Under the pieces are notes generated by a model. That model did not search any database. It was given only the letters and a program-made list of their open reading frames with translations, and had not been told where the DNA came from. The position numbers and the translations under genes were made by a program. Shown piece by piece: positions 33,013 through 40,132 of a stretch of 48,630 nucleotides of DNA. Position 1 is the stretch's first letter. Each line of letters starts with the position of its first letter. The stretch is from NCBI GenBank assembly GCA_023411175.1, contig JAEYPB010000087.1, positions 1-48,630 on the forward strand, given 5' to 3'. This DNA is from Bacillota bacterium. Its GTDB lineage: Bacteria > Bacillota > Clostridia > Christensenellales > Aristaeellaceae.

Positions 33013-35161
33013 ACAGCGTCCTCGAAACGATTTCCTCTTGAATCTTTCGCTCCAGTTCCACGAACCGGGCGGAGAAGCCGCCCACCCGGACGATCAGGTT
33101 CGGGTAGCGCTCCGGGTGCACCATCGCGTCCTCGAGGGCGCCGCGGTCGAGGATGTTCAGCATCGCCTGCTGCCCCTTCTGAAAGAAGACGGAGAGGAGC
33201 GCCGCCGTCTCGCGGCGGTAGCGGCCGAACATCTCCCGCGAGAACTTCATGTTCTGCACCGCGCCGGCGTGGATGGTGTTGTCCAGCTTGACGAGGGAGT
33301 TCAAAAATGCGGTGATGCCGCTTTTATCCATGCCGCCGACGGGGTTGTTGGCGTTCGACATCGGTTCGCCGGACAGCCGTCCGTCCGCCGACGCGCCGGT
33401 GTAGCGGCCGAAGGCTGTGTTGGCGCTGTTGTTGATGATGACGACCAGATAGCTGTCAAGCCCCGCAGCCTCAGCGCGGCTTCGCGTGTAGGCGCACACG
33501 TGCTCGTGGACGCGCACGGCCATGCGGTCCGCCTCGTCCTGATCGTTTCCGTACTTGGGGCAGTTCAGAAGCGCCTTCCGCTCGCGCTCGTAGCCGGAGA
33601 AATTGGCCTTTAGCATCGCGCGGAGATGGTCAATGGTGAAGCGCTTATCCTCGTAGACGGTCTTTTGGATGGCGGTCAGGCTGTCCGCGGCGTTGGTGTT
33701 GCCGTAGGTCTCCAGCGTGCCGCCAAGGATTCGAACGCCGCCTGTGAGCAGCGGCTTTCCGCGCGCGATGCAATCGTCGTAGAGGAGCGAGAGGAGAAGG
33801 TGCGGCGCGGTTTCCCCGGCCACGTCGTATTCGATTTTTTCCTGCAGCGCGAGGGCGTCCACGTAGGTTTCCACGTTGCGCCGGTAGGTGTCAAACAGTT
33901 CCTCGAAGGTGTCGAAGGATGCCGGATGGCCCATCCGCCTGCCATCGATCAGGTCGTACCCGTCAAACAGCGTGACCTCCAGAGCCTTTAAAAGGTTGAT
34001 GACGCCGCTGGGGGTGCCGAGGCTCTTGTTGGCAATCACGTATTCGCCGCAGCCGAAGGGCACGTACTGCGCGGCGGTTTCTTCGTCAAGATGGAAGGCG
34101 TTCATCACGGCGGGGATGTTGACCTCGTCCCGGTAGAGCATCGGGTAGATCCAGCCGTCCGCGAAGTTATCATAGGCCATTTCAAGGAGGGACGCATCCT
34201 GCCCGTCGTAAAAGCGCAGCGTCAGCTGGGGCAGCGGCTCCCGGAAAAGGCGAGATGCGCGAATGGCGAGGCGCGCGAAGCGATCCGCCGCGGCCTCGTT
34301 CCGCCGCCCCTTGCCGCCCACGATGATGCGGGCGTCGGTGGTGCAGCGCCGCTCGTTGGTTGCGCGGTAGAATTCCTGAATCAGGCGCAGCGCATCCTCT
34401 TCGTCGTCGCCCACAAGGTCGCCGAGGGTTATGTCCAGCCGGGCGTAGTTGATCGCGCCGGACAGGATCGCGTACAGGTGCACCAGTTGCAGGCCTTCCC
34501 GAAGGTTCTTCGGCGCGGCGTGGATCAGGCTGCCGAGGGCTTCCGAAAGCTCGGACATCCCGAGCGCCGCCGCCTGTTCCGCGTAAAAGCGGAGCGCCCA
34601 TTCGACGAGGTCCAGCGCGCCGAGAAGGCCTTTATAAAATGCCTGCGCCTCATCCCCTGCGACGGCAAGGTGCTCAGAGACCAGCGCGCGCAGCCCCGTC
34701 AGGCCCAGGCGCACGAGTTTATCGTAGTCCGGCTGCAGGCTGCCCACCCGGTACAGCGGAAAGCCGACCCCGGCGCTGGTGAAGCAGTCGTCCGCGTCCA
34801 GCCAACGGGCCACTTCCTTCGGGTAGGCGGCTTGAACTTTTTTGATGGTAATCTCGTTTTCCCAGAAGGAGAGGGCTTCCTCGAGATGCTGACGGGTGCC
34901 GCCGTCCACCGCTTCGCACAGGTCGTCAAAAAGCGCCCGGTCGAGGAAATAGTCCAGCATGCCCGCCTCCTGGGGCGAAAAGCCGACCGCGAGGTTTATG
35001 TGGCGCCCCGCGAACACGTCGCCCTCGCGGAGGTCCCCCAGCGCGTACCGAAGGCGCACCCGCTGGCACGCAAGTTCACACGCCGCCGGAGAATCCGAAT
35101 GGGCGCGGTAGGTATCGATGAATTCAAGCACATAGGCCGCGTGTTGTTCGCAGGTCGGCAT
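32996..35161 (-). CDS. Glycyl radical enzyme of unassigned function (PFL/dehydratase superfamily)
   Basis: The 721-residue enzyme has the ten-stranded barrel of the pyruvate formate-lyase superfamily. The glycyl loop is RVGGFSARF near the C-terminus, with radical Gly695. The active-site thiyl motif is FGCGEY with Cys371, Gly372 and Glu373, where glycerol, propanediol and choline enzymes have GCVEP. It is also shorter than those (about 790-850 residues) and lacks the Cys-Cys pair of pyruvate formate-lyase. A Glu two residues after the Cys suggests an eliminating (dehydratase or lyase) reaction rather than acyl transfer. GGAGGG lies seven bases before the ATG at 35161. It is paired with its activase and divergent from an AraC regulator; a sugar-derived substrate is a guess from the neighbourhood. 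Confidence 0.92.
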   Translation of the reverse strand: MPTCEQHAAYVLEFIDTYRAHSDSPAACELACQRVRLRYALGDLREGDVFAGRHINLAVGFSPQEAGMLDYFLDRALFDDLCEAVDGGTRQHLEEALSFWENEITIKKVQAAYPKEVARWLDADDCFTSAGVGFPLYRVGSLQPDYDKLVRLGLTGLRALVSEHLAVAGDEAQAFYKGLLGALDLVEWALRFYAEQAAALGMSELSEALGSLIHAAPKNLREGLQLVHLYAILSGAINYARLDITLGDLVGDDEEDALRLIQEFYRATNERRCTTDARIIVGGKGRRNEAAADRFARLAIRASRLFREPLPQLTLRFYDGQDASLLEMAYDNFADGWIYPMLYRDEVNIPAVMNAFHLDEETAAQYVPFGCGEYVIANKSLGTPSGVINLLKALEVTLFDGYDLIDGRRMGHPASFDTFEELFDTYRRNVETYVDALALQEKIEYDVAGETAPHLLLSLLYDDCIARGKPLLTGGVRILGGTLETYGNTNAADSLTAIQKTVYEDKRFTIDHLRAMLKANFSGYERERKALLNCPKYGNDQDEADRMAVRVHEHVCAYTRSRAEAAGLDSYLVVIINNSANTAFGRYTGASADGRLSGEPMSNANNPVGGMDKSGITAFLNSLVKLDNTIHAGAVQNMKFSREMFGRYRRETAALLSVFFQKGQQAMLNILDRGALEDAMVHPERYPNLIVRVGGFSARFVELERKIQEEIVSRTLYGHDL

Positions 35162-35197
35162 GGCTGTTCCCTCCAAGCGCGCACAAGGCACGTAGTG

Positions 35198-35226
35198 TTG
35201 ACTTTACTGATATAGTACGATATAAT
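35198..35226 (+). promoter_or_regulatory. Promoter of the AraC regulator at 35252
   Basis: TTGACT (35198-35203) and a perfect TATAAT (35221-35226) with a 17-base spacer. It lies within the 90-base divergent region shared with the glycyl radical enzyme gene, so the two promoters must overlap. Confidence 0.8.
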
Positions 35227-35245
35227 CGGCAAAAAATCATTGACT

Positions 35246-35274
35246 ATTTTGATGAATGGGATGAGCATTTTGAT
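35246..35274 (+). promoter_or_regulatory. 21-bp-spaced direct repeat at the start of the second araC gene
   Basis: ATTTTGAT occurs at 35246-35253 and 35267-35274, exactly 21 bases apart, just after the predicted start point. The layout is that of AraC-type half-sites. The repeats also encode a repeated Ile-Leu pair, so chance cannot be excluded. Confidence 0.3.
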
Positions 35275-36064
35275 CTTGCGGGCAAAAGACATCATCGACG
35301 GGGACGTCGGCGTCCATTATCAGATCACCAGTCAGGCGCGGGTCGCCACCTATCCCCACGGGCACGACTTCTACGAGGTCTTTCTCGTGATCGACGGAGA
35401 TATGGACCACGTGCTCAACGGGCGCGCGGAGCGCCTGGAACGGCACAGCATCGCGCTGATCCGCCCCGGCGACGAACACTTTTACCACCGCGTTCGGGGG
35501 AGCCTGCTCAACATCGCCTTCACGGCGGAGCTGTTCGAGCGGATCGACGCGCTTATACAAGTGGGCCCATGCCCGAACGCCTGTGTCACCGAGGGGGACG
35601 CGGCCCAGGCGCTGGGCGGCATCCGGGAGGTCATGGCAGGCGGGCTTTCCAAAGAGGAGACCGCGCTCAAGCTGAAGCTGGTGCTCGTTCGGCTGTTTTC
35701 GCTCTTTCAGCTTCGCGGAAAGCGGAGCGATTACCCGGACTGGCTGGAGGCGCTGCTGGCCGCGATGAACACGCGGGAGAACATCGCCGAGGGGCTGAAG
35801 CGCCTCTACCACCTGTCGCCCCGGACGCCGGAGCATACCACGCGCTCCTTCCGAAGGTACTTGGGCGTCTCGCCCACGGAGTACATCAACGACCTTCGGC
35901 TGCAATACGCGGAAAACCTGCTCCTGACCACCGACCGTACCGTGACGGCCGTGGGGCTCGAAGCAGGTTTTCAGGACGCCAGCTATTTTTCCGTTTGTTT
36001 CAAGAGAAGGTACGGCGCGTCGCCCGCCGAATACAGAAGGCGGCACAGGAAGACTTTGGTGTGA
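35252..36064 (+). CDS. AraC-family transcriptional regulator
   Basis: The protein of about 270 residues has an N-terminal cupin sensor (VATYPHGHDFYEVFLVIDGD and HSIALIRPGDEHFYH, with His residues typical of the fold). Its C-terminal half carries a double helix-turn-helix, of which the second motif is clear (GFQDASYFSVCFKRRYGASP) and the first is weaker (HTTRSFRRYLGVSPTEYI). The start is uncertain between ATG 35252 and ATG 35261; the promoter at 35198-35226 makes earlier starts impossible. It is divergent from the glycyl radical enzyme operon, the most likely target, and convergent with GH78, with only six bases between the stop codons. Confidence 0.9.
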   Translation: MNGMSILILRAKDIIDGDVGVHYQITSQARVATYPHGHDFYEVFLVIDGDMDHVLNGRAERLERHSIALIRPGDEHFYHRVRGSLLNIAFTAELFERIDALIQVGPCPNACVTEGDAAQALGGIREVMAGGLSKEETALKLKLVLVRLFSLFQLRGKRSDYPDWLEALLAAMNTRENIAEGLKRLYHLSPRTPEHTTRSFRRYLGVSPTEYINDLRLQYAENLLLTTDRTVTAVGLEAGFQDASYFSVCFKRRYGASPAEYRRRHRKTLV

Positions 36065-36070
36065 CGCAGT

Positions 36071-38293
36071 CTACTCCGCCCGGACGCACGTCCAGCCGCC
36101 GCTGGACAGCGGCCGGCTGCCAGCTCCGTCTTCAAAGCGCCATGTAGATTCCAGTTGAATGCGGCCGTCCAGATTTTCCGGGGCGGAGACGTTAAGGCGC
36201 ACCGCGCCATCCTCCCGCTTCCAATGGACGCGCACCCATCCCGCGGGGGTTTCGTGTTCGCAGCGCACCTCGTCCAGCTGTGGGATGAAGCTTGGGCGTA
36301 CGTCCGCTCGCCGCGGCGATATGCGGATGCCGCCCGCCGTCCGGTAGAACCAGCCGCTTACGTCGCCCCAGAAGTGGTGGTTGCGGCTGTAGAACGCGCC
36401 GCTGCCCTCCGGGTGGAAGGCCTCCCACAGCGTGGTCGCGCCCCGCGCCACCCAGTTGCCGTAGGAGGGGTAATCCGGCCGGGCGATCATGTGGTAGGCC
36501 AGCTCGCTCTGGCCGAAATCGGTCAGCACGTGGAAGAGCACCCGGCCGCCCAGCACGCCCACGTCGAAGTGCCCGTCCGCGGCGCGGATCAGCGCCATCA
36601 GCTGACGGAACGCCCCTTCGGTCTCCTCCGGCTCGAACATGCCGTAATGGAGCGCCATAGCCTGGGACGTCTGGCACGCGCCCGCAGAGAGCAGCGTGGC
36701 GCGGTCGATCAGGCGGCTTCGGAAGGCCGCGCGGGTTTCTTCGTACAGGCTCCGGGCGAAGGCTTCCTCGCGGGACAGGCCGACGACGGCGAACATTTCG
36801 GCGGCTTTTTGGGCCAGATCCGCCACCAGAATGGTGTCGGTCACCCGCAGCGGGGCGCGGTAATCATCCTCTTTCCGCCCCACGGGGCACCAGTCACCGA
36901 GCCCCACTTCGTATAGGCCGTCGGCGCCCTTGCGGGTGCCGATGTACTGGAGATAGCGCAGCATCGCGTGGGCGTTTTCCTTAATGACGGCGTCGTCCCA
37001 GCGGTACTTGTAGATAAAGTAGGGCAGGTAGAAGAGTACGTTGTCCCAGGCCGGGCCGTTGCCCCACGCGAAGCCCCAGCCCCCCGTGGGCACGATGCCT
37101 GGCAGCGCGCCCTTTTCGTCCTGCGCCCGGCGGATGCTCTCAAGCCATTGCCGAAGGCTCCGCTCCGGCGCGAAGTTCAGCAGCATCTGCTCGCAGGAGA
37201 GCGCCGCGTCCGCCGTCCAGCCGTTCTTCTCCCGGTGGGGGCAGTCGTTGGGGAAGTAGTGGAAGTTGGTGAGGTCGGAGCGGCGGGTGATCTCCTGGAT
37301 CTTGCTTGCGACGGGGTCGGAGCATTCAAACCGCCCTCGCGTCATGAGGTCGGAGTGGAACTCGACAAGCGTCAGGAGGTCGGGCGTCGCCTGTTCGTCC
37401 TCAAGCCCCTTGACCAGCACGTAGCGGAAGGCCTGGTAGCTGAAGGTGGGCTGGTAGCTTTCCTTCGCGCCGCCGCGGCAGACGTACTCGTTTCGCTGTA
37501 CGTTCACGTCCAGGTCGCTTTTATGGAAGTTCAGGTTGCCGTCGTCAAACAGGCCGCCGGTCAGAAGCTCGCTGTGGCGCAGCTCGATCCGCTGCCCTTT
37601 TTTGCCGCGAATTTCAAGGCGGCAGACGCCGGAGGTGTTGATGCCAAAATCGTACCGCCAGCCCTCCCGCTCCCGCGTTATCGAAACCGGCTTAATCTCC
37701 CGGACGGCCCTGATGGGTTCGCAGTCGCAGGGGCGGATGTGCCCCGTCGGACGCGGGCAGGGCGAGGCGGGCCGCCAGGCGTGGTCGTCAAAGCCCGGCT
37801 CATTCCAGCCGGGGATTTCGAGGTTCGCGTCGTACACCTCGCCCCAGCGGTAGTCGTCCATGAGGAGGGGAGAGGGCGCGGTCAAAAAAGCGTCGTCGCT
37901 CTCAATCATCGCTTCGCCGACGGTCAGGCGGCAGCCCAGGCAGGGTGCGGCCACCCAGGGGGCGCGGTCAAAATCCCACACGTAGCCGCCGGGGTTGTTC
38001 TGAAGGCCATTGCCCAGCCACACGCCCAGCACGTTTTCGCCGTCGCGCAGGTAGGGCGAAATATCGTAGCGGTCGTAGTAAACGAGGTCCGACGGCGCGC
38101 TGATGTAGGGCGCGAGGAAGCCCTTGGTGATCCGAGCGCCGTTCATGTAAACCTCGTAAAAGCCGAGGCCGGTGATCAGAAGCTCCGCCGCCTCGCCCGC
38201 CGAGGCCGTAAAGGTGCGCCGGAAGTAGGGCGCGGGCACATGCTTTTCGGGCGTCATGCGCTCGCCGCCGGCATTTATGAAGCGAAATTCCAT
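36071..38293 (-). CDS. Glycoside hydrolase family 78 alpha-L-rhamnosidase
   Basis: The 740-residue enzyme removes terminal alpha-L-rhamnose with inversion. An N-terminal beta-sandwich (FYEVYMNGARITKGFLAPY, LGVWLGNGLQNNPGGY) and a second sandwich with YDFGINTSGVCRLEIRGKKG precede the (alpha/alpha)6 catalytic barrel. In the barrel DCPHREKNGW at 350-359 holds the catalytic acid region of GH78, followed by LPGIVPTGGWGFAWGNGPAW. No signal peptide, so the substrate is imported first. GGAGAG precedes the ATG at 38293. It is the last gene of the large operon, 19 bases after the SIS isomerase. Rhamnose released here could feed the pathway served by the mutarotase at 12793. Confidence 0.93.
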   Translation of the reverse strand: MEFRFINAGGERMTPEKHVPAPYFRRTFTASAGEAAELLITGLGFYEVYMNGARITKGFLAPYISAPSDLVYYDRYDISPYLRDGENVLGVWLGNGLQNNPGGYVWDFDRAPWVAAPCLGCRLTVGEAMIESDDAFLTAPSPLLMDDYRWGEVYDANLEIPGWNEPGFDDHAWRPASPCPRPTGHIRPCDCEPIRAVREIKPVSITREREGWRYDFGINTSGVCRLEIRGKKGQRIELRHSELLTGGLFDDGNLNFHKSDLDVNVQRNEYVCRGGAKESYQPTFSYQAFRYVLVKGLEDEQATPDLLTLVEFHSDLMTRGRFECSDPVASKIQEITRRSDLTNFHYFPNDCPHREKNGWTADAALSCEQMLLNFAPERSLRQWLESIRRAQDEKGALPGIVPTGGWGFAWGNGPAWDNVLFYLPYFIYKYRWDDAVIKENAHAMLRYLQYIGTRKGADGLYEVGLGDWCPVGRKEDDYRAPLRVTDTILVADLAQKAAEMFAVVGLSREEAFARSLYEETRAAFRSRLIDRATLLSAGACQTSQAMALHYGMFEPEETEGAFRQLMALIRAADGHFDVGVLGGRVLFHVLTDFGQSELAYHMIARPDYPSYGNWVARGATTLWEAFHPEGSGAFYSRNHHFWGDVSGWFYRTAGGIRISPRRADVRPSFIPQLDEVRCEHETPAGWVRVHWKREDGAVRLNVSAPENLDGRIQLESTWRFEDGAGSRPLSSGGWTCVRAE

Positions 38294-38312
38294 GCGATCT
38301 CTCCGCTCTCCA

Positions 38313-38876
38313 TTATTCCTGGAAAAGGGCTTCCTCCACCCGGGCGCAGAGCCGGTGGTACAGCGGCAGGTGCAGCTCCTGCACCTTGTAGGTTTCCTCG
38401 GCATCCACGTTCAGAAGGTGCTGGCAGAGCGGTTTCATCCGCCCGCCGCTTCTGCCGGTCAGCCCTACAGTAACGAGCCCCAGCGCGTTCCCGACGGTCA
38501 GCGCGCGGCAGACGTTTTCGGCGTTGCCAGAGGTGGAGATGCCGATGATCACATCCCCCGGGCGTCCAAAGGCCAGCACCTGCTGGGCGTAGACGGACGC
38601 GCCGTCGATGTCGTTGGCCACCGCGGCGATCAGCGCGCTGTGGCAGGTGAGGTCGATGGCTGGAAGCCCCATCTGAAGCCCTTTGGCCCAGGACTCGCCG
38701 ATGTCCTGAATCAGCTTTTCGCCGAGCGGCCGCTTTTTCATAAAGCCCTTGATGAATTCGCCCGCGATGTGGGCGCAGTCCGCCGCGCTGCCGCCGTTGC
38801 CGCAGAGCAGCAGCCTGCCGCCGCCGCGGAAGCTTTTGAGCACGGCTTCAACCACCGCATTCAGTTTTTCTTCCAT
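38313..38876 (-). CDS. SIS-domain phosphosugar isomerase (GmhA-like)
   Basis: The 187-residue protein has a single SIS domain closest to sedoheptulose-7-phosphate isomerase GmhA/LpcA: LLLCGNGGSAADCAHIAGEF, the LTCHSALIAAVANDI segment, and GDVIIGISTSGNAENVCRAL. GmhA makes D-glycero-manno-heptose 7-phosphate, but many GmhA-like proteins act on other sugar phosphates. No heptose kinase or adenylyltransferase genes are here. In an operon with a ROK sugar kinase and glycosidases, isomerisation of the phosphorylated imported sugar is likelier. GGGGAG lies upstream of the ATG at 38876. Confidence 0.85.
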   Translation of the reverse strand: MEEKLNAVVEAVLKSFRGGGRLLLCGNGGSAADCAHIAGEFIKGFMKKRPLGEKLIQDIGESWAKGLQMGLPAIDLTCHSALIAAVANDIDGASVYAQQVLAFGRPGDVIIGISTSGNAENVCRALTVGNALGLVTVGLTGRSGGRMKPLCQHLLNVDAEETYKVQELHLPLYHRLCARVEEALFQE

Positions 38877-38909
38877 ATAATATCACTCCCCGTCGGGTAT
38901 TGTCCGGTC

Positions 38910-40121
38910 TTACGCCTCGTCCGCCGCGCGGATCGGCTGCTCGAGGAACAGGTCTACGATCAGCGAGGTGGCGGCCTTGATGGCCTGGCATTGGTCGGAG
39001 GGCTTGACCACCAGCTTGGTCCGGGCGAGGATCTTCGGCGACAGGCGCTGAGCCAGCGTGTCCTGCAGCACCGTTTGCAGCAGCTCCGTGCACTCAGCCA
39101 GGCTGTCGGTGACGATCACGATGTCCGGGTTCAAGAGGTTGATCAGGTTGACCAGCCCGTAGCCCAGATACTCGCCCGCCCGGGTGAACAGGCGCACGGC
39201 CAGCTCGTCCCCGGCCTTTACCGCCCGAACGATGTCCTGAAAATGGGGTTTCGTGCCGTGGAGCGGGTGTTCCGGGCGGCTTTTGAGGGCCAGCGCCATC
39301 TCCCGCTCCAGCGCCAGCGTGGATGCGTATTTTTCCATGCAGCCATAGTTGCCGCAGTCGCAGCGGGGGCCGCTGGGGTTCAGGCTCATGTGACCGATCT
39401 CACCGGCGCAGCCCAGCGCGCCGCGCACGGGGCGGCCGCCGTCGATGATGCCCGCACCGACGCCCTGCCCGGCCAGCACGCAAAGGAGCAGCCGGTAGTC
39501 GTCCTGATCGCATTTGCGCCATTCGGACTGGGCGAAGCACAGCGCGTCGTGCTCAAGGAGGATCGGCATGCGGAATTCCTCGTAGAGGATTTCCTTGACG
39601 TTGACATCTTCCCAGCCGGGGAAGGCGCTCATGAAGGCGATGGAATTCTCCTCGTAGATGATCGGCCCCGGAAGCGCAAGGCCGATGCCCAGGATGGCCC
39701 GGGAATCCGAGCGAAGGATCAGGTTGCGAACCAGTTCCTTGACGAGGTTCATGGCGTCCTCGGGCGTGGCGTGCTCGGAGATTGCGCGCTCCTCCTCCGC
39801 GTAGATCTCCCCCGCGATGTCAAACAGACCCGCGTGGATGTTCTGGCGCGTCAGGCGGATGCCGATGCACAAATACCGGTCCAATTCGAGGGTCAGGCCG
39901 ATGGAGCGCCGCCCCTTCTCGCCGGAGATCAGGCCGACCTCCTTGACCACACCGGCATCGATCAGCTGCTGCGTGATCACGGTGATGCTCGCCTTGGTGA
40001 GGCCGCTCTGCTTCGCAAGCTCCGCGCGGGAGCAGACCTCCATTTTGTGGATCAGTCGCATCACCAGCGAGCGGTTGAGGCGCTGGAGGTCGTCCTGGTT
40101 CTTTCCTTCCTTCCGGGTCAT
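38910..40121 (-). CDS. ROK-family transcriptional repressor (NagC/XylR-like)
   Basis: The 403-residue regulator has an N-terminal winged helix-turn-helix (about 10-70, SRAELAKQSGLTKASITVIT) fused to a ROK sugar-binding domain. That domain has IGIGLALPGPI, the VLAGQGVGAGIIDGGRPVRG segment, and the zinc site GHMSLNPSGPRCDCGNYGCME with the conserved cysteines. XylR and NagC are the model members; they release DNA on binding a sugar or sugar phosphate. It is encoded inside the operon it probably controls, 11 bases after GH2. A palindrome resembling XylR operators lies at the operon start (46635-46655). Confidence 0.93.
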   Translation of the reverse strand: MTRKEGKNQDDLQRLNRSLVMRLIHKMEVCSRAELAKQSGLTKASITVITQQLIDAGVVKEVGLISGEKGRRSIGLTLELDRYLCIGIRLTRQNIHAGLFDIAGEIYAEEERAISEHATPEDAMNLVKELVRNLILRSDSRAILGIGLALPGPIIYEENSIAFMSAFPGWEDVNVKEILYEEFRMPILLEHDALCFAQSEWRKCDQDDYRLLLCVLAGQGVGAGIIDGGRPVRGALGCAGEIGHMSLNPSGPRCDCGNYGCMEKYASTLALEREMALALKSRPEHPLHGTKPHFQDIVRAVKAGDELAVRLFTRAGEYLGYGLVNLINLLNPDIVIVTDSLAECTELLQTVLQDTLAQRLSPKILARTKLVVKPSDQCQAIKAATSLIVDLFLEQPIRAADEA

Positions 40122-40132
40122 ACGATCACCTG

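Noticed and set aside
32996..35161. Propanediol dehydratase fed by the rhamnosidase
   Set aside because: Attractive given GH78 nearby, but the GCVEP motif is absent and the protein is too short; kept as unassigned.
38313..38876. Heptose biosynthesis by GmhA
   Set aside because: No partner heptose genes are present; the operon context favours another sugar phosphate.
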